DNA of 64,000 bases from Caulobacter soli (GTDB lineage Bacteria > Pseudomonadota > Alphaproteobacteria > Caulobacterales > Caulobacteraceae), in contig NZ_CP049199.1 in the NCBI RefSeq assembly GCF_011045195.1, forward strand, positions 1,240,001-1,304,000, written 5' to 3'. The notes beneath the pieces were generated by a model. It saw nothing but the letters and a program-made list of their open reading frames with translations, was not told the DNA's origin and did no database searches. The translations under genes and the position numbers were made by a program. Positions 25,984-34,191 of this stretch are shown piece after piece. The first letter of the stretch is position 1; each line of letters begins with the position of its first letter.

Positions 25984-26406
25984 CTAGGCCAGCGCGCCGG
26001 CGTCCCGCTGGATGCGCGCGACCATCGCCTTCAGACCGTTCGACCGCTGCGACGACAACGCCTCCGATAGGCCCAGGCGCGCCATGGCGGCGGCGGCGTC
26101 GAACTCGGCGATGTCCTTGGCGGGGCGGCCCGAATAAAGCCGCATCAGGATGGCGATCAGTCCGCTGACGATGTGGGCGTCGCTGTCGCCTCGGAACACG
26201 ATCGTCCCGTCGGGCTGGGGCTCGGTCACCAGCCACACCTGGCTGGCGCAGCCCCGCACCTTGTTGGCGTCGGAATGCTCGGCCTGCGTCAGCGGGGCCA
26301 GCTCCTTGCCCAGCTCGATCACGTAACGATAGCGCTCTTCCCAGTCGCCGAGGAGTTCGAACTCGTCGGCCAGTTCGTCGAGGGCGGCGTCTATGGAGCG
26401 TTGCAT
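25984..26406 (-). CDS. sufE: SufE family sulfur acceptor
   Basis: 140 residues. SufE takes persulfide sulfur from the cysteine desulfurase SufS and passes it to the SufBCD scaffold. Key region: SDANKVRGCASQVWLVTE, in which Cys53 is the expected acceptor. WEERYRYVIELGKEL before it and SGLIAILMRLYSGRPAKDIAEFD after it follow the family order. No suf genes are next to it, so it acts from a separate locus. Confidence 0.93.
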   Translation of the reverse strand: MQRSIDAALDELADEFELLGDWEERYRYVIELGKELAPLTQAEHSDANKVRGCASQVWLVTEPQPDGTIVFRGDSDAHIVSGLIAILMRLYSGRPAKDIAEFDAAAAMARLGLSEALSSQRSNGLKAMVARIQRDAGALA

Positions 26407-26446
26407 GGCGCGGACTTAGTGCCGCCAAGCCGAAAGGGGAAGCCCC

Positions 26447-27310
26447 TTAGGGTCGCGCGCGCGCCATCGACACGCGCGTCGTGGCGTCCGGCAGGGTGAC
26501 GATGGCGGTGAAGCCATGGCCGGGCGTGGACTTCAGCCGCAAGGATCCGTCCATGGCCCGGGTCAGCAGGTCGACGATCGGCAGGCCCAGGCCCGCGCCC
26601 TCGGATGACCGCGTCAAGGTCGGGCCGCCCTGTTCGAACGGGCGGATCAGGCGGTTGAGGTCGGCCGGATCGGCGCCTTCGCCATGGTCGCGGATCTCGA
26701 TCTCGACCTGGCCGCCGCCGATGGACTTGGCCTCGATCACCACCAGCCCGCCTTGCGGCGAATGGGTCAGGGCGTTCTGCAGCAGGTTGCTCAGGATGGT
26801 GCGCAGGCCCCGGCTGTCGACCCGCAGGTTGGGCAGGGTCCCGGCTTCGGGCGCGACGATGCTGACCCCGCGCGCGGCGGCTTCGCTCCGTAACTGCAGG
26901 ATCACGTCCTCGACGGCGTCGTCCAGGCTCTCTTCGCCCAGGTCCAGGTCGGTGACATGGCCTTCCAGCCGGGCGATCTCGACGATCTGGTTGACCAGCC
27001 GCAACAGCTTCAGGCCGCTTTCGTGCACCAGGCTGGCGTATTCCTTGTACTGCGGCGCGCCCAAGGGGCCGTAAAGTTCGCAGGACAGGATCTCGGAAAA
27101 GCCGATCACGGCGTTCAGCGGGGTGCGCAGCTCATGGCTGACCATGCGCAGGAACGAGCGTTTCTGGTCGTCCAGCGACGCTTTTCGCCGCGCGCGCGCC
27201 GCCGCCCGCCGGAAGGCGGTGGTCTGCGACATCAGGCCGCTGTCGGCGCCGGCGCTTTCGCGCGGCGTCTCGGCATGGCCCGACGCGTCGGTGATCGCCG
27301 GTGGCGGCAT
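26447..27310 (-). CDS. Sensor histidine kinase without a recognisable sensor domain
   Basis: 287 residues. The short N-terminus (about 60 residues, Arg-rich AARARRKASLDDQ) has no membrane segment. DHp: RMVSHELRTPLNAVIGFSEIL with phospho-acceptor His. CA domain: N-box NLLQNALTHS, G1 DHGEGADPADL and G2 EGAGLGLPIV. The N and G boxes are slightly unusual but complete. GGGAG 5 nt ahead of the ATG at 27310 decides the start. Divergent from divJ across 187 bp; the DHp segment (FSEIL, YGPLG, LVHESGLKLLRLVN) resembles that of DivJ, so the pair may come from duplication. Confidence 0.9.
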   Translation of the reverse strand: MPPPAITDASGHAETPRESAGADSGLMSQTTAFRRAAARARRKASLDDQKRSFLRMVSHELRTPLNAVIGFSEILSCELYGPLGAPQYKEYASLVHESGLKLLRLVNQIVEIARLEGHVTDLDLGEESLDDAVEDVILQLRSEAAARGVSIVAPEAGTLPNLRVDSRGLRTILSNLLQNALTHSPQGGLVVIEAKSIGGGQVEIEIRDHGEGADPADLNRLIRPFEQGGPTLTRSSEGAGLGLPIVDLLTRAMDGSLRLKSTPGHGFTAIVTLPDATTRVSMARARP

Positions 27311-27497
27311 AAGCACTCCCGGACCTTCTGTCCGTCTCTTCGATGCGACAGAATGAACCAAGGCGCTTACGAATCCGTTTCCGTCCACAAGAAGCTCTGG
27401 CGTTAACGATCGCGCGCCGATTGTGCGGCCTTGGGAGACTCCCCGGGCCGCGTTAAGCTTTGAGGACGAAGATTCACCGGAAGGGATTCTCGCGGCC

Positions 27498-29258
27498 TTG
27501 CCCATTGACGGCGCCCCGTTCCAGACCGGCCCTCGGCCGGGTCAGAGCCATCTGACGAGGGAAGCCTCGACGGGGGCTTTTGGCGCGGCGCATCTATGGC
27601 GGCTGGGCTGGCTTGCGACCGTCATCTTCGCGACGGGCGCGGCGGCCTTCACGCCCGGCGTCGTCGGGCTTCACGTCTGGCTGGCCCTGGCGGCCGGCGC
27701 GATCCCCGCCCTGGCGGCTCTGGCCGTGGGCGAGCGGCGCGACGAGCGCCTGCAATCCCTGATCCTAGTGTTGTGGGCCACCTGCGGCGCGGGCGCGGCG
27801 GTGGTGACCGGCGGCGTTTCGGGCGCGATGAGCGCCTGGATCCTGGCCCCCGTGGCGGCCGCCTCGACCCTGTCCTCGCCGCGACGCCTGGCCGAAGGCG
27901 CCAGTCTGTCCCTGATCGGCGGCGCCGTGGCGGCCCTGACCCAGCTGTCGGGCCTGGCCCCGGCCGCGCCGACCGGACCGCTGGCCTTCATCCTGGGTTT
28001 CCTGTCGGTGGCGACCGTCGGGGTGGGCCTGGCCTCGGGCCTGATCCTGACCCACCGCTGGGCGGGCGAGCGCGACAGCCGCAACGTCGGCGAACTCAAC
28101 ACCCTGCAGACCCTGGTCGACGGCGCGCCGCAACTGCTGCTGGTCGTGGGCAGCAACGGCCGGGTCAAGACCGTGCGCGGGGCCGCGCCGCGCGGCGTGG
28201 CGACCGTCAACCTCGTCAACGAGGGCCTGGCCTCGGCCGCCGTGGCTGGCGACCGTCAAAAGGTCAGCGCCGCCCTGGCCGCCGCCCTGGACAGCGGCGA
28301 GGCCAGCGTCGCCTTCGCCCCGCTGCTGGATCCGACCCGCACCGTGTGCCTGGACCTGCGCCAGGTCTCGCCCGACCTGCTGGTGGGCGTGATGCGCGAC
28401 GCCACGATCGAGCGGGCCCGTGAGACCGCCCTACAGCAGGCCCGCGCCGAGGCCGAGGGCCTGGCCGCCGGCCGCGCCCGCTTCCTGGCCAATATGAGCC
28501 ACGAGCTGCGCACGCCGCTGAACGCCATCATGGGCTTCTCCGACATCATGCGCGCCCGCATGTTCGGCCCCCTGACCGACCGCTATGGCGAATACGCCGA
28601 GCTGATCCACGAGAGCGGCCGCCACCTGCTGGACCTGATCAACGACGTGCTCGACATGTCCAAGATCGAGGCCGAGCGCTTCGAGTTGCAGCGCGGCGAG
28701 TTCGACGCCCGCGAGGCGGTGACGGCGGCCATGCGCCTGCTGCGCGTCCAGGCCGACGCGGCCGGGGTGCAGCTTCGCGGCGTGCTGCCGCCGGGCGAAC
28801 TCGAGGTCGACGCCGACCGTCGGGCGCTGAAGCAAATCGTGCTGAACCTGGTGTCCAACGCCCTGAAGTTCACCCCGCGCGGCGGCCAGGTGACGGTCAC
28901 GGCCGATGGTCACGACGGCGAGTTCGAACTGGTGGTGGCCGACACCGGCGTCGGCATCAGCCCCGAAGACCTCGAGCGCCTGGGCCGTCCCTACGAGCAG
29001 GCCGGCGGCGTCGACCAGCGCGCCAAGGGCACGGGCCTGGGCCTGTCGCTGGTCCGCGCCTTCGCCAAGCTGCATGGCGGCGAGATGCATATCGAAAGCC
29101 GGATGGGGGCGGGGACCAGCGTCTCGGTGCGCATGCCGGTGCTGCTGAAGGCGTCGCGTCCGATGATGGAGGCTCCGCTGCTGGAGCCGATGTCCGAGGT
29201 CGAGCCGGAAGAGCCGGAGCTTGGCCCGAACGTCGTGAAGTTCGCGCCGCCGCGCTGA
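27498..29258 (+). CDS. divJ: DivJ-type membrane histidine kinase
   Basis: 586 residues. In C. crescentus DivJ sits at the stalked pole and phosphorylates DivK and PleD. Six or so N-terminal transmembrane helices (LGWLATVIFATGAAAF to LGFLSVATVGVGLASGLIL) precede a PAS-like linker. DHp: FLANMSHELRTPLNAIMGFS with His about 335. CA: NLVSNALKFTPRGG, ADTGVGISPEDLE and KGTGLGLSL. C. crescentus DivJ uses His338, so TTG at 27498 fits well. GTG at 27423 adds 25 codons with poor GC3 and no ribosome binding site. The last 35 residues are acidic. Confidence 0.88.
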   Translation: MPIDGAPFQTGPRPGQSHLTREASTGAFGAAHLWRLGWLATVIFATGAAAFTPGVVGLHVWLALAAGAIPALAALAVGERRDERLQSLILVLWATCGAGAAVVTGGVSGAMSAWILAPVAAASTLSSPRRLAEGASLSLIGGAVAALTQLSGLAPAAPTGPLAFILGFLSVATVGVGLASGLILTHRWAGERDSRNVGELNTLQTLVDGAPQLLLVVGSNGRVKTVRGAAPRGVATVNLVNEGLASAAVAGDRQKVSAALAAALDSGEASVAFAPLLDPTRTVCLDLRQVSPDLLVGVMRDATIERARETALQQARAEAEGLAAGRARFLANMSHELRTPLNAIMGFSDIMRARMFGPLTDRYGEYAELIHESGRHLLDLINDVLDMSKIEAERFELQRGEFDAREAVTAAMRLLRVQADAAGVQLRGVLPPGELEVDADRRALKQIVLNLVSNALKFTPRGGQVTVTADGHDGEFELVVADTGVGISPEDLERLGRPYEQAGGVDQRAKGTGLGLSLVRAFAKLHGGEMHIESRMGAGTSVSVRMPVLLKASRPMMEAPLLEPMSEVEPEEPELGPNVVKFAPPR

Positions 29259-29264
29259 TCCAAA

Positions 29265-29403
29265 GCCTCCCCCTGTGGGGGAGGTGTCGCCCAAAGGGCG
29301 ACGGAGGGGGGGAGTGATCGGCCGGCGACCGCGTTCCTGGATCGAAGATCCTAAAACTCCCCCCACCGATCGCTGCTCGATCGCCTCCCCCACAGGGGGA
29401 GGC
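29265..29403. repeat. Compound intergenic palindromic repeat (GGGGGAGGTGTCGG family)
   Basis: Left end GCCTCCCCCTGTGGGGGAGG and right end CCTCCCCCACAGGGGGAGGC are palindromic and also mutually inverted, so the whole 139 bp can fold as a cruciform. Inner palindromes GTCGCCCAAAGGGCGAC and CGATCGCTGCTCGATCG differ in sequence from those at 19829 but keep their symmetry. Between convergent divJ and the secreted protein gene. Confidence 0.87.
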
Positions 29404-29411
29404 TTTGAAAA

Positions 29412-30302
29412 CTATCTCAAGAACGCCCGCCCCGCCGCGAAGTCCCCGACCTCCACATACGCCCGGCGCACCACGTCCACGCCGGTCCGGCTGGTGAACA
29501 CGAACTCCAGGGTCGCCGCCTCGCGCGGGTCCAGGCGGCTCATGGCGTCGGCGGCCTCGCGGGGAAAGCGGAACGACAGGCCGGTCTTGGCGCCGGTCGG
29601 CAGCAGGGTGACGGGGGCGGAGTCGCGGGTCTCGGCGCCGAACACCCGGCTGGCGTTGCGGGGCGCGGCGTTGGCGGCCAGGCCCTTGGCGTTGCGGGCG
29701 TTCAGATAGGGTCCCTGGGTGCGCAGCGTGTCGCGTAACACCAGGCGGGCGGTGTAGGGCTGGGCGTTGTCGGCGAAGGTCGCCACGGCCAGCATGTCGT
29801 TGGCCCGGCCCGACAGGCCGAACATCAGCCGGTCGCCGCCGAAGCCGGCCGGCTGCGACAGCCGCCAGACCGGGATGGTGGCCGAGACCGAGCGGTCGGC
29901 CTGCCAGGTCGCGCGGTCGCCGGGATAGGTCATCCGCAGCATGGTCGAATAGCCGTCGAAGGCCTGGCGCACGCGGCCGGCGGCGGTCTGCAGGTCGGCG
30001 GAATTACACGCCGCCCCACTGGCCTTGGCCCGGGCCCGCTGCTCGACCGCCTGGACCTGGACCTCGCTGACGCCCGAACGCAGGGTCGCGCCGCGCGCCT
30101 GGGCGCGGGCGGCGTCCAGGGCCGAGCCCACGGCGGGCTTGAACAGCCGGCAGCGGGCGTCGGCCGAGGTCATCAGCGTACGCTCGTAGAGCTGGTCGGC
30201 CGCGCCGGCATGGGCCTGTGACGACGCGCCGAGCCCGGCGATCGCGACAAAAGCCCCTAGCCACCGCGCCGTCGAACCCCCAAGGGTCTTCTTCTTCGAC
30301 AT
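29412..30302 (-). CDS. Secreted protein of unknown function
   Basis: 296 residues with a signal peptide (WLGAFVAIAGLGASSQAHAG, cut about residue 32). The rest is a mixed soluble protein: YERTLMTSADARCRLF, two Cys (CRLF and AACNSAD) likely joined, and a C-terminal beta-rich half (TARLVLRDTLRTQGPYLN, ATLEFVFTSRTGVDVVRRAYVEVGDF). Not recognised. Divergent from the DUF1491 gene. Confidence 0.75.
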   Translation of the reverse strand: MSKKKTLGGSTARWLGAFVAIAGLGASSQAHAGAADQLYERTLMTSADARCRLFKPAVGSALDAARAQARGATLRSGVSEVQVQAVEQRARAKASGAACNSADLQTAAGRVRQAFDGYSTMLRMTYPGDRATWQADRSVSATIPVWRLSQPAGFGGDRLMFGLSGRANDMLAVATFADNAQPYTARLVLRDTLRTQGPYLNARNAKGLAANAAPRNASRVFGAETRDSAPVTLLPTGAKTGLSFRFPREAADAMSRLDPREAATLEFVFTSRTGVDVVRRAYVEVGDFAAGRAFLR

Positions 30303-30371
30303 AGTCTCGTATTCTGCGAGAACGGTTTCAGCAGGCAGCCTTAGGGCGCCGAGGTTGCGGTTCAGTTAGCG

Positions 30372-30710
30372 ATGCTTCTTTCCACGGACATTTGGGTCGG
30401 CGCGCTGATCCGCCGCGCCGAGCTGGGCGGGGCCTTCGCCACCGTGGCCCGCAAGGGCGACCCGCGGGCCGGGGCCGTGCTGGTCAAGGCCGTGGACCGC
30501 CGCGCCAACACCGCCAAGCTCTACAGCGAGGCCACGCGAGGCGACGGCGAGCGCTTCTGGATGCAGCCGGTGCGCTCGGACTTCGAGCCGGACCTGGACG
30601 CCTACGCCGAACGCGCCGCGCGGATCGATCCGGACATCTGGGTGGTCGAGATCGAGGACCGCGACGGGCGGCATTTCCTGACCGAGCCGGTGGAGGCGGA
30701 TCCGGGCTGA
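30372..30710 (+). CDS. DUF1491 family protein
   Basis: 112 residues. The pattern WVGALIRRAELGGAFATVARKGDPRAGAVLVK, then ERFWMQPVR and DPDIWVVEIEDRDGRHFL, is that of DUF1491, an alphaproteobacterial family of unknown function. No signal peptide or membrane segment. Starts ATG at 30372. Ends at repeat 30720-30844. Confidence 0.87.
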   Translation: MLLSTDIWVGALIRRAELGGAFATVARKGDPRAGAVLVKAVDRRANTAKLYSEATRGDGERFWMQPVRSDFEPDLDAYAERAARIDPDIWVVEIEDRDGRHFLTEPVEADPG

Positions 30711-30719
30711 CGACGCGAC

Positions 30720-30844
30720 GCCCCCTCCGTCGGGCTTCGCCCGCCACCTCCCCCGTTTCACGGGGGAGTGAGGTCGCCGCCACTTCCTCCTCACCCGTGA
30801 AACGGGGGAGGTGGCGCGATGCGCAGCATCGTGACGGAGGGGGC
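30720..30844. repeat. Compound intergenic palindromic repeat (GGGGGAGGTGG variant)
   Basis: GCCCCCTCCGTC at the left end pairs with GACGGAGGGGGC at the right end. Inside, CACCTCCCCCGTTTCACGGG and its inverted counterpart CCCGTGAAACGGGGGAGGTG form the second level. GGGCTTCGCCC and GCGATGCGCAGCATCG add local hairpins. Flanked by the convergent DUF1491 and dioxygenase genes. Confidence 0.85.
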
Positions 30845-30861
30845 GTTCGGGCGGCCTGCAA

Positions 30862-31587
30862 CTACTCCCGCCTGAACGTCGCCACCAGCACGTCGCGCCG
30901 CGCCGGCTGGCCGGGCTCCAGCGGGTGGATCGCCGTCACGCCGTGCATCACGCGATGGTCGTCGAGGAACACCGCGTCGCGCGGCTGTTCCAGGGTGAAG
31001 GCGCCCAGCCGCGCGCCGTCGTTGGCGAAGATGTCGGTGACGCCGCTGGCCACGTTGCAGCGCTCGACCAGCATGACGATCACCCAGTCGACGCCGTCGC
31101 GGTGCGCGCCCTCGGGCGTGGGCAGGCCGGCCTCGCCGTCGCCGGCCTCGATGCGGAACTGGTGCAGCTCCACGTGCCAGCTCCTGGGCGGCGCGACGGT
31201 CAGCGGGTGGAACGCCGCCAGGCCGGCGCGAAGCAGTCCTTGCGTCACCGGGTGCTCGGCCACGCCGTCGAGCACGGGCTCGAACCAGCGCTGCACGCCG
31301 CCGTTCAGGCCGTTGTAGTCGCGGCTCTGATAGTGCGGCTGGTGCGGCTTGCGGAGGATGGTCTCTGGCGAGGCCGAGAAGGCCGCGAACCGCCGCTGGC
31401 GATAGCGGCCGCCGTCGGCCATGAAGCGGTCCAGGCCCAGGTCGTTCCAACTGTCGGCGAAGGCGTCCCAGCCCGCCACGGCCTCGGGGCCAAGCAGGGC
31501 GTCCGTCTGGGCCGGGGGCACGCGGCTGAAGCCGGTGTCCCTCAAGGCGGCGGTGATGTCTTGCTTGAAAGTTTCGGGCGGGATCAA
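30862..31587 (-). CDS. 2-oxoglutarate/Fe(II) dioxygenase family protein
   Basis: 241 residues, similar to the 2OG-Fe dioxygenase family that includes bacterial free amino-acid hydroxylases. Iron ligands by pattern: His and Asp in GAHRDGVDWVIVMLVER, and the second His in RVMHGVTAIHP, with the 2OG-binding Arg possibly in RRDVLVATFRRE. ELHQFRIEA precedes the HxD. No ATG is available. TTG at 31587 has GGAGG exactly 6 nt ahead and beats GTG at 31617. The substrate (amino acid or peptide) is unknown. Confidence 0.85.
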   Translation of the reverse strand: MIPPETFKQDITAALRDTGFSRVPPAQTDALLGPEAVAGWDAFADSWNDLGLDRFMADGGRYRQRRFAAFSASPETILRKPHQPHYQSRDYNGLNGGVQRWFEPVLDGVAEHPVTQGLLRAGLAAFHPLTVAPPRSWHVELHQFRIEAGDGEAGLPTPEGAHRDGVDWVIVMLVERCNVASGVTDIFANDGARLGAFTLEQPRDAVFLDDHRVMHGVTAIHPLEPGQPARRDVLVATFRRE

Positions 31588-31793
31588 GCGCTGCCTCCGG
31601 CGGAACGAGGTCTCCACATGGGGCGTTCCGCCGATCGCGCCAAGCCTCGTCCCGTGTCCCGAGGTTTATCCAGGAGTCTCATTTCCCGCGCCGTTAACCC
31701 TTCTCCTAAACCGGACCGAAAGCTCGATGCGGCAGGGTGACGCACGTTCCTGATGATTCCCCGCAGCCGCCGCCAGGCCTCAACAAGGTTCCT

Positions 31794-32174
31794 ATGTTTT
31801 TCCTGCTTAACGACGTTGTTCTCAGCCTCGACGCGGCCGAATTGGCCCCGCCGCTCACCCGCGAACGTTTCGCGAAGGTGTCGCTGAGCTATGTCAGCAA
31901 GCTGGGCCAGGAACTGTACGCCGCCGAGCCGCTGCTGCATCACAAGGATCTGGACAAGGCCCAGCGCCTGGCCGCGCTGATCATCGCCAAGACGCCGGAC
32001 ATCAACGCGGCGCTGTTCATCGCGCCGTCGCGCGGTTGCCTGGTGGATCAGGTGCAGGTGCGCTACGCGCAGCTGAGCCCGGAAATCATGGGATCGCTGT
32101 TCGATCGCCAGAAGATCGGCGCTCTGAGCAATGTGGAAGCCGACCGTCAGGTCTGGCGACGTCTCGCGGCCTGA
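31794..32174 (+). CDS. Small conserved-looking cytoplasmic protein, function unknown
   Basis: 126 residues from ATG at 31794 (AAGG 5 nt ahead); a GTG at 31737 would add 19 residues of Pro-rich sequence. Features: MFFLLNDVVLSLDAAELAPPL, LLHHKDLDKAQRLAALIIAKTPDINAALFIAP and GCLVDQVQVRYAQLSPEIMGSLF. Mostly helical. No signal peptide and no recognised domain. Confidence 0.65.
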   Translation: MFFLLNDVVLSLDAAELAPPLTRERFAKVSLSYVSKLGQELYAAEPLLHHKDLDKAQRLAALIIAKTPDINAALFIAPSRGCLVDQVQVRYAQLSPEIMGSLFDRQKIGALSNVEADRQVWRRLAA

Positions 32175-32219
32175 CCACGAGACGGCCTGTCTTGGTTCAG
32201 GGCTTTCAGGCTTGGTCGC

Positions 32220-32363
32220 CTACAGGAAGCCGACGAAGCCGAACAGCCAACTCAGGACCACCGCCAGCAGGACCAGCCCGACGATCGCGGTGCTGAAGCA
32301 CAGCGCGTTACCCTGAGGGGTGCAGACCCCGCGCCGGTGGCGCGGCTCGTGAACCATAGCCAT
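32220..32363 (-). CDS. 47-residue single-span membrane protein
   Basis: Starts MAMVHEPRHRRGVCTPQGN, then one hydrophobic helix (LCFSTAIVGLVLLAVVLSWL), ending FGFVGFL. AGAGGA lies 8 nt upstream of the ATG, a clear ribosome binding site. Codon third positions are G/C rich as in neighbours. Basic N-terminus and short C-terminus suggest N-in topology. The gene converges on 31794-32174. No known family. It is below the length that gene callers usually accept. Confidence 0.72.
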   Translation of the reverse strand: MAMVHEPRHRRGVCTPQGNALCFSTAIVGLVLLAVVLSWLFGFVGFL

Positions 32364-32655
32364 CTATCGTTTCCTCTTTCGCGGCCGCCCCTCTGCGTGG
32401 GAGGTCCGCAAGTAACGTGAGCATGACTCCAAAACCCTTCACTGACTAGGGTCGTTCCCGGGTTTTCGTGGCTGCGGTATGCGGACGCGTTGTCGCATCG
32501 CGGGGGCGATGCATGGGGTGCGCGGTCGACTGGATTTTTGCCGGCGGCCACGGGTCCGGAGAGGCCGAAATCCGCGACGGCAGGGGCTTTCCGGGGTTTT
32601 CTCAAGGTTGAGCTTGGTCTAGCTTCGCCCGGGGTTTTAGTTCGGGGGCGTTCGC

Positions 32656-34131
32656 GTGAAGTTGTCTTGGTATGCCCGCATGGTGTCGGGCGCTGTCCTG
32701 CTGGCCGCCGCCTTCGTGGGACCGGCCTGCGCAGTCGAGACCTGGAGCAAGGCCGAGACCCGTCACTTCATCGTCTACAGCGACGGCGACGTCAGCGGGC
32801 TGCGCAAGTCCGCGGAGACCCTGGAGTCGTTCGACGACCTGTTCTGGTCGTTGTACGGCCTGGAGGCGCCGACCGAGCCCGAGGCCAAGCTAAAGGTCTA
32901 CATGGTGGGCAGCGTCGGCGCCCTGCGCCGGGTCTCGCCGGACATGCCCGGCGGCATCGTCGGCTTCTACTCCGCCTCGCCCGACGAGACCTACGCGCTG
33001 TCGATCCGGGGCGCGGGCCAGTCGGTGCTGCAGCACGAATATGTCCACCACCTGATGCTGCGGCATTTCCCGGCGGTTTATCCGGCCTGGTTCATCGAGG
33101 GCTACGCCGAGTACCTGATGACCGCCGACATCAAGAGCAAGAGCGCCGACGTCGGCAAACCCGACGAGGGCCGGCAGTACGACCTGACCAACAACAAGTG
33201 GCTGCCGCTGACCGACGTGCTCGGCGAGCAGGTCTGGACGATCCCGGCGGCCAAGCGCGGCCAATTCTATGCCCAGTCCTGGCTGCTGACCCACTACTTC
33301 CTCAGCGACCCGGCCCACATGCCGCAGTTCCAGGCCTATATGGCCGCGATCTCCAACGGCGAGAAGTCGGTCGACGCCATGACCAAGGCCACCGGCATGA
33401 CGCCGCAGGCCTTCGAGAAGACGTTGCATCTCTACTATGCCGGCGCGTCGCACTATCGCGAGGTCGACCGTTCCGGCCGGCCCAAGCCGGAGGTGACGAT
33501 CTCGACCCTGCCGCCGTCGGCCGAACTGATGCTCGAGGATCTCGACGTGCGCACCGGCGTGCCCGACGCCTTCAAGGCGCCGGTGCTGGCCGACATCCGC
33601 GCGCGGGCGGCGCGCTATCCTGGCGACGCCTTCGCCGAGCGCGCCCTGGCCCGCGCCGAGATCGTGCTGGGCGACCCGACGGTCGGCGCGGAGATCCTGA
33701 AGAAGCGCCTGGCGGCCGATCCCCGCGACGTCGAGGCCCTGGCCCTGGAGGCCCAGCGTCTGATCGCGGCGGGCGACGCCGACAAGGCCCACATCCAGGC
33801 CGACTACGACCAGGCCGGCGTCTTGCTGGCCCAGGCCTTCAAGCAGGATCCGACCCGCTACCAGACCCTGTTCGCCTTCGCCCAGACCCGCTCGCTGGAC
33901 CCGCACTATCCGTCGGACAACGCGCTGCAGGCCCTGCTGATCTCGTTCAAGCAGGCGCCGCAGGTGGCCAGCATCCGCCTCGAGACGGCGCGGGCCCTGA
34001 TCGCGCGCGGCAAGAAGGCCGAGGCGATCGACCTGCTGATGCCGCTGGTCAACGATCCGCATGGCGGGGGCGGCGCCGAGGCGGCCAAGGCCCTGCTGAA
34101 CGGCCTGAACGGAACCCCGTCCGCATCCTGA
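32656..34131 (+). CDS. Secreted protein with HExxH zinc-protease motif and helical repeat C-terminus
   Basis: 491 residues; start GTG at 32656. Signal peptide ending GPACA (about residue 26). Gluzincin-like centre: QHEYVHHLMLRHFP (His127, Glu128, His131) and WFIEGYAEYL with Glu148 as third ligand, as in DUF1570-type proteins. From about residue 290 there are TPR-like helices (AARYPGDAFAERALARAEIVLG, LAADPRDVEALALEAQRLI, IRLETARALIARGKKAEAIDLL). Likely a periplasmic or outer-membrane-associated peptidase with a protein-binding tail. The 292 bp upstream (32364-32655) holds only promoter-like space. Confidence 0.82.
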   Translation: MKLSWYARMVSGAVLLAAAFVGPACAVETWSKAETRHFIVYSDGDVSGLRKSAETLESFDDLFWSLYGLEAPTEPEAKLKVYMVGSVGALRRVSPDMPGGIVGFYSASPDETYALSIRGAGQSVLQHEYVHHLMLRHFPAVYPAWFIEGYAEYLMTADIKSKSADVGKPDEGRQYDLTNNKWLPLTDVLGEQVWTIPAAKRGQFYAQSWLLTHYFLSDPAHMPQFQAYMAAISNGEKSVDAMTKATGMTPQAFEKTLHLYYAGASHYREVDRSGRPKPEVTISTLPPSAELMLEDLDVRTGVPDAFKAPVLADIRARAARYPGDAFAERALARAEIVLGDPTVGAEILKKRLAADPRDVEALALEAQRLIAAGDADKAHIQADYDQAGVLLAQAFKQDPTRYQTLFAFAQTRSLDPHYPSDNALQALLISFKQAPQVASIRLETARALIARGKKAEAIDLLMPLVNDPHGGGGAEAAKALLNGLNGTPSAS

Positions 34132-34191
34132 TCGCACGGGGAGGGGTCAGGTGGGCTTCCTAAAAAGCCGGTGACGGGGTAACCCCCGGGG

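Noticed and set aside
27311..27497. CtrA full site between the kinase gene and divJ
   Set aside because: Only isolated half-site-like bases (GTTAACG, GTTAAGC) are present; no TTAA-N7-TTAA spacing.
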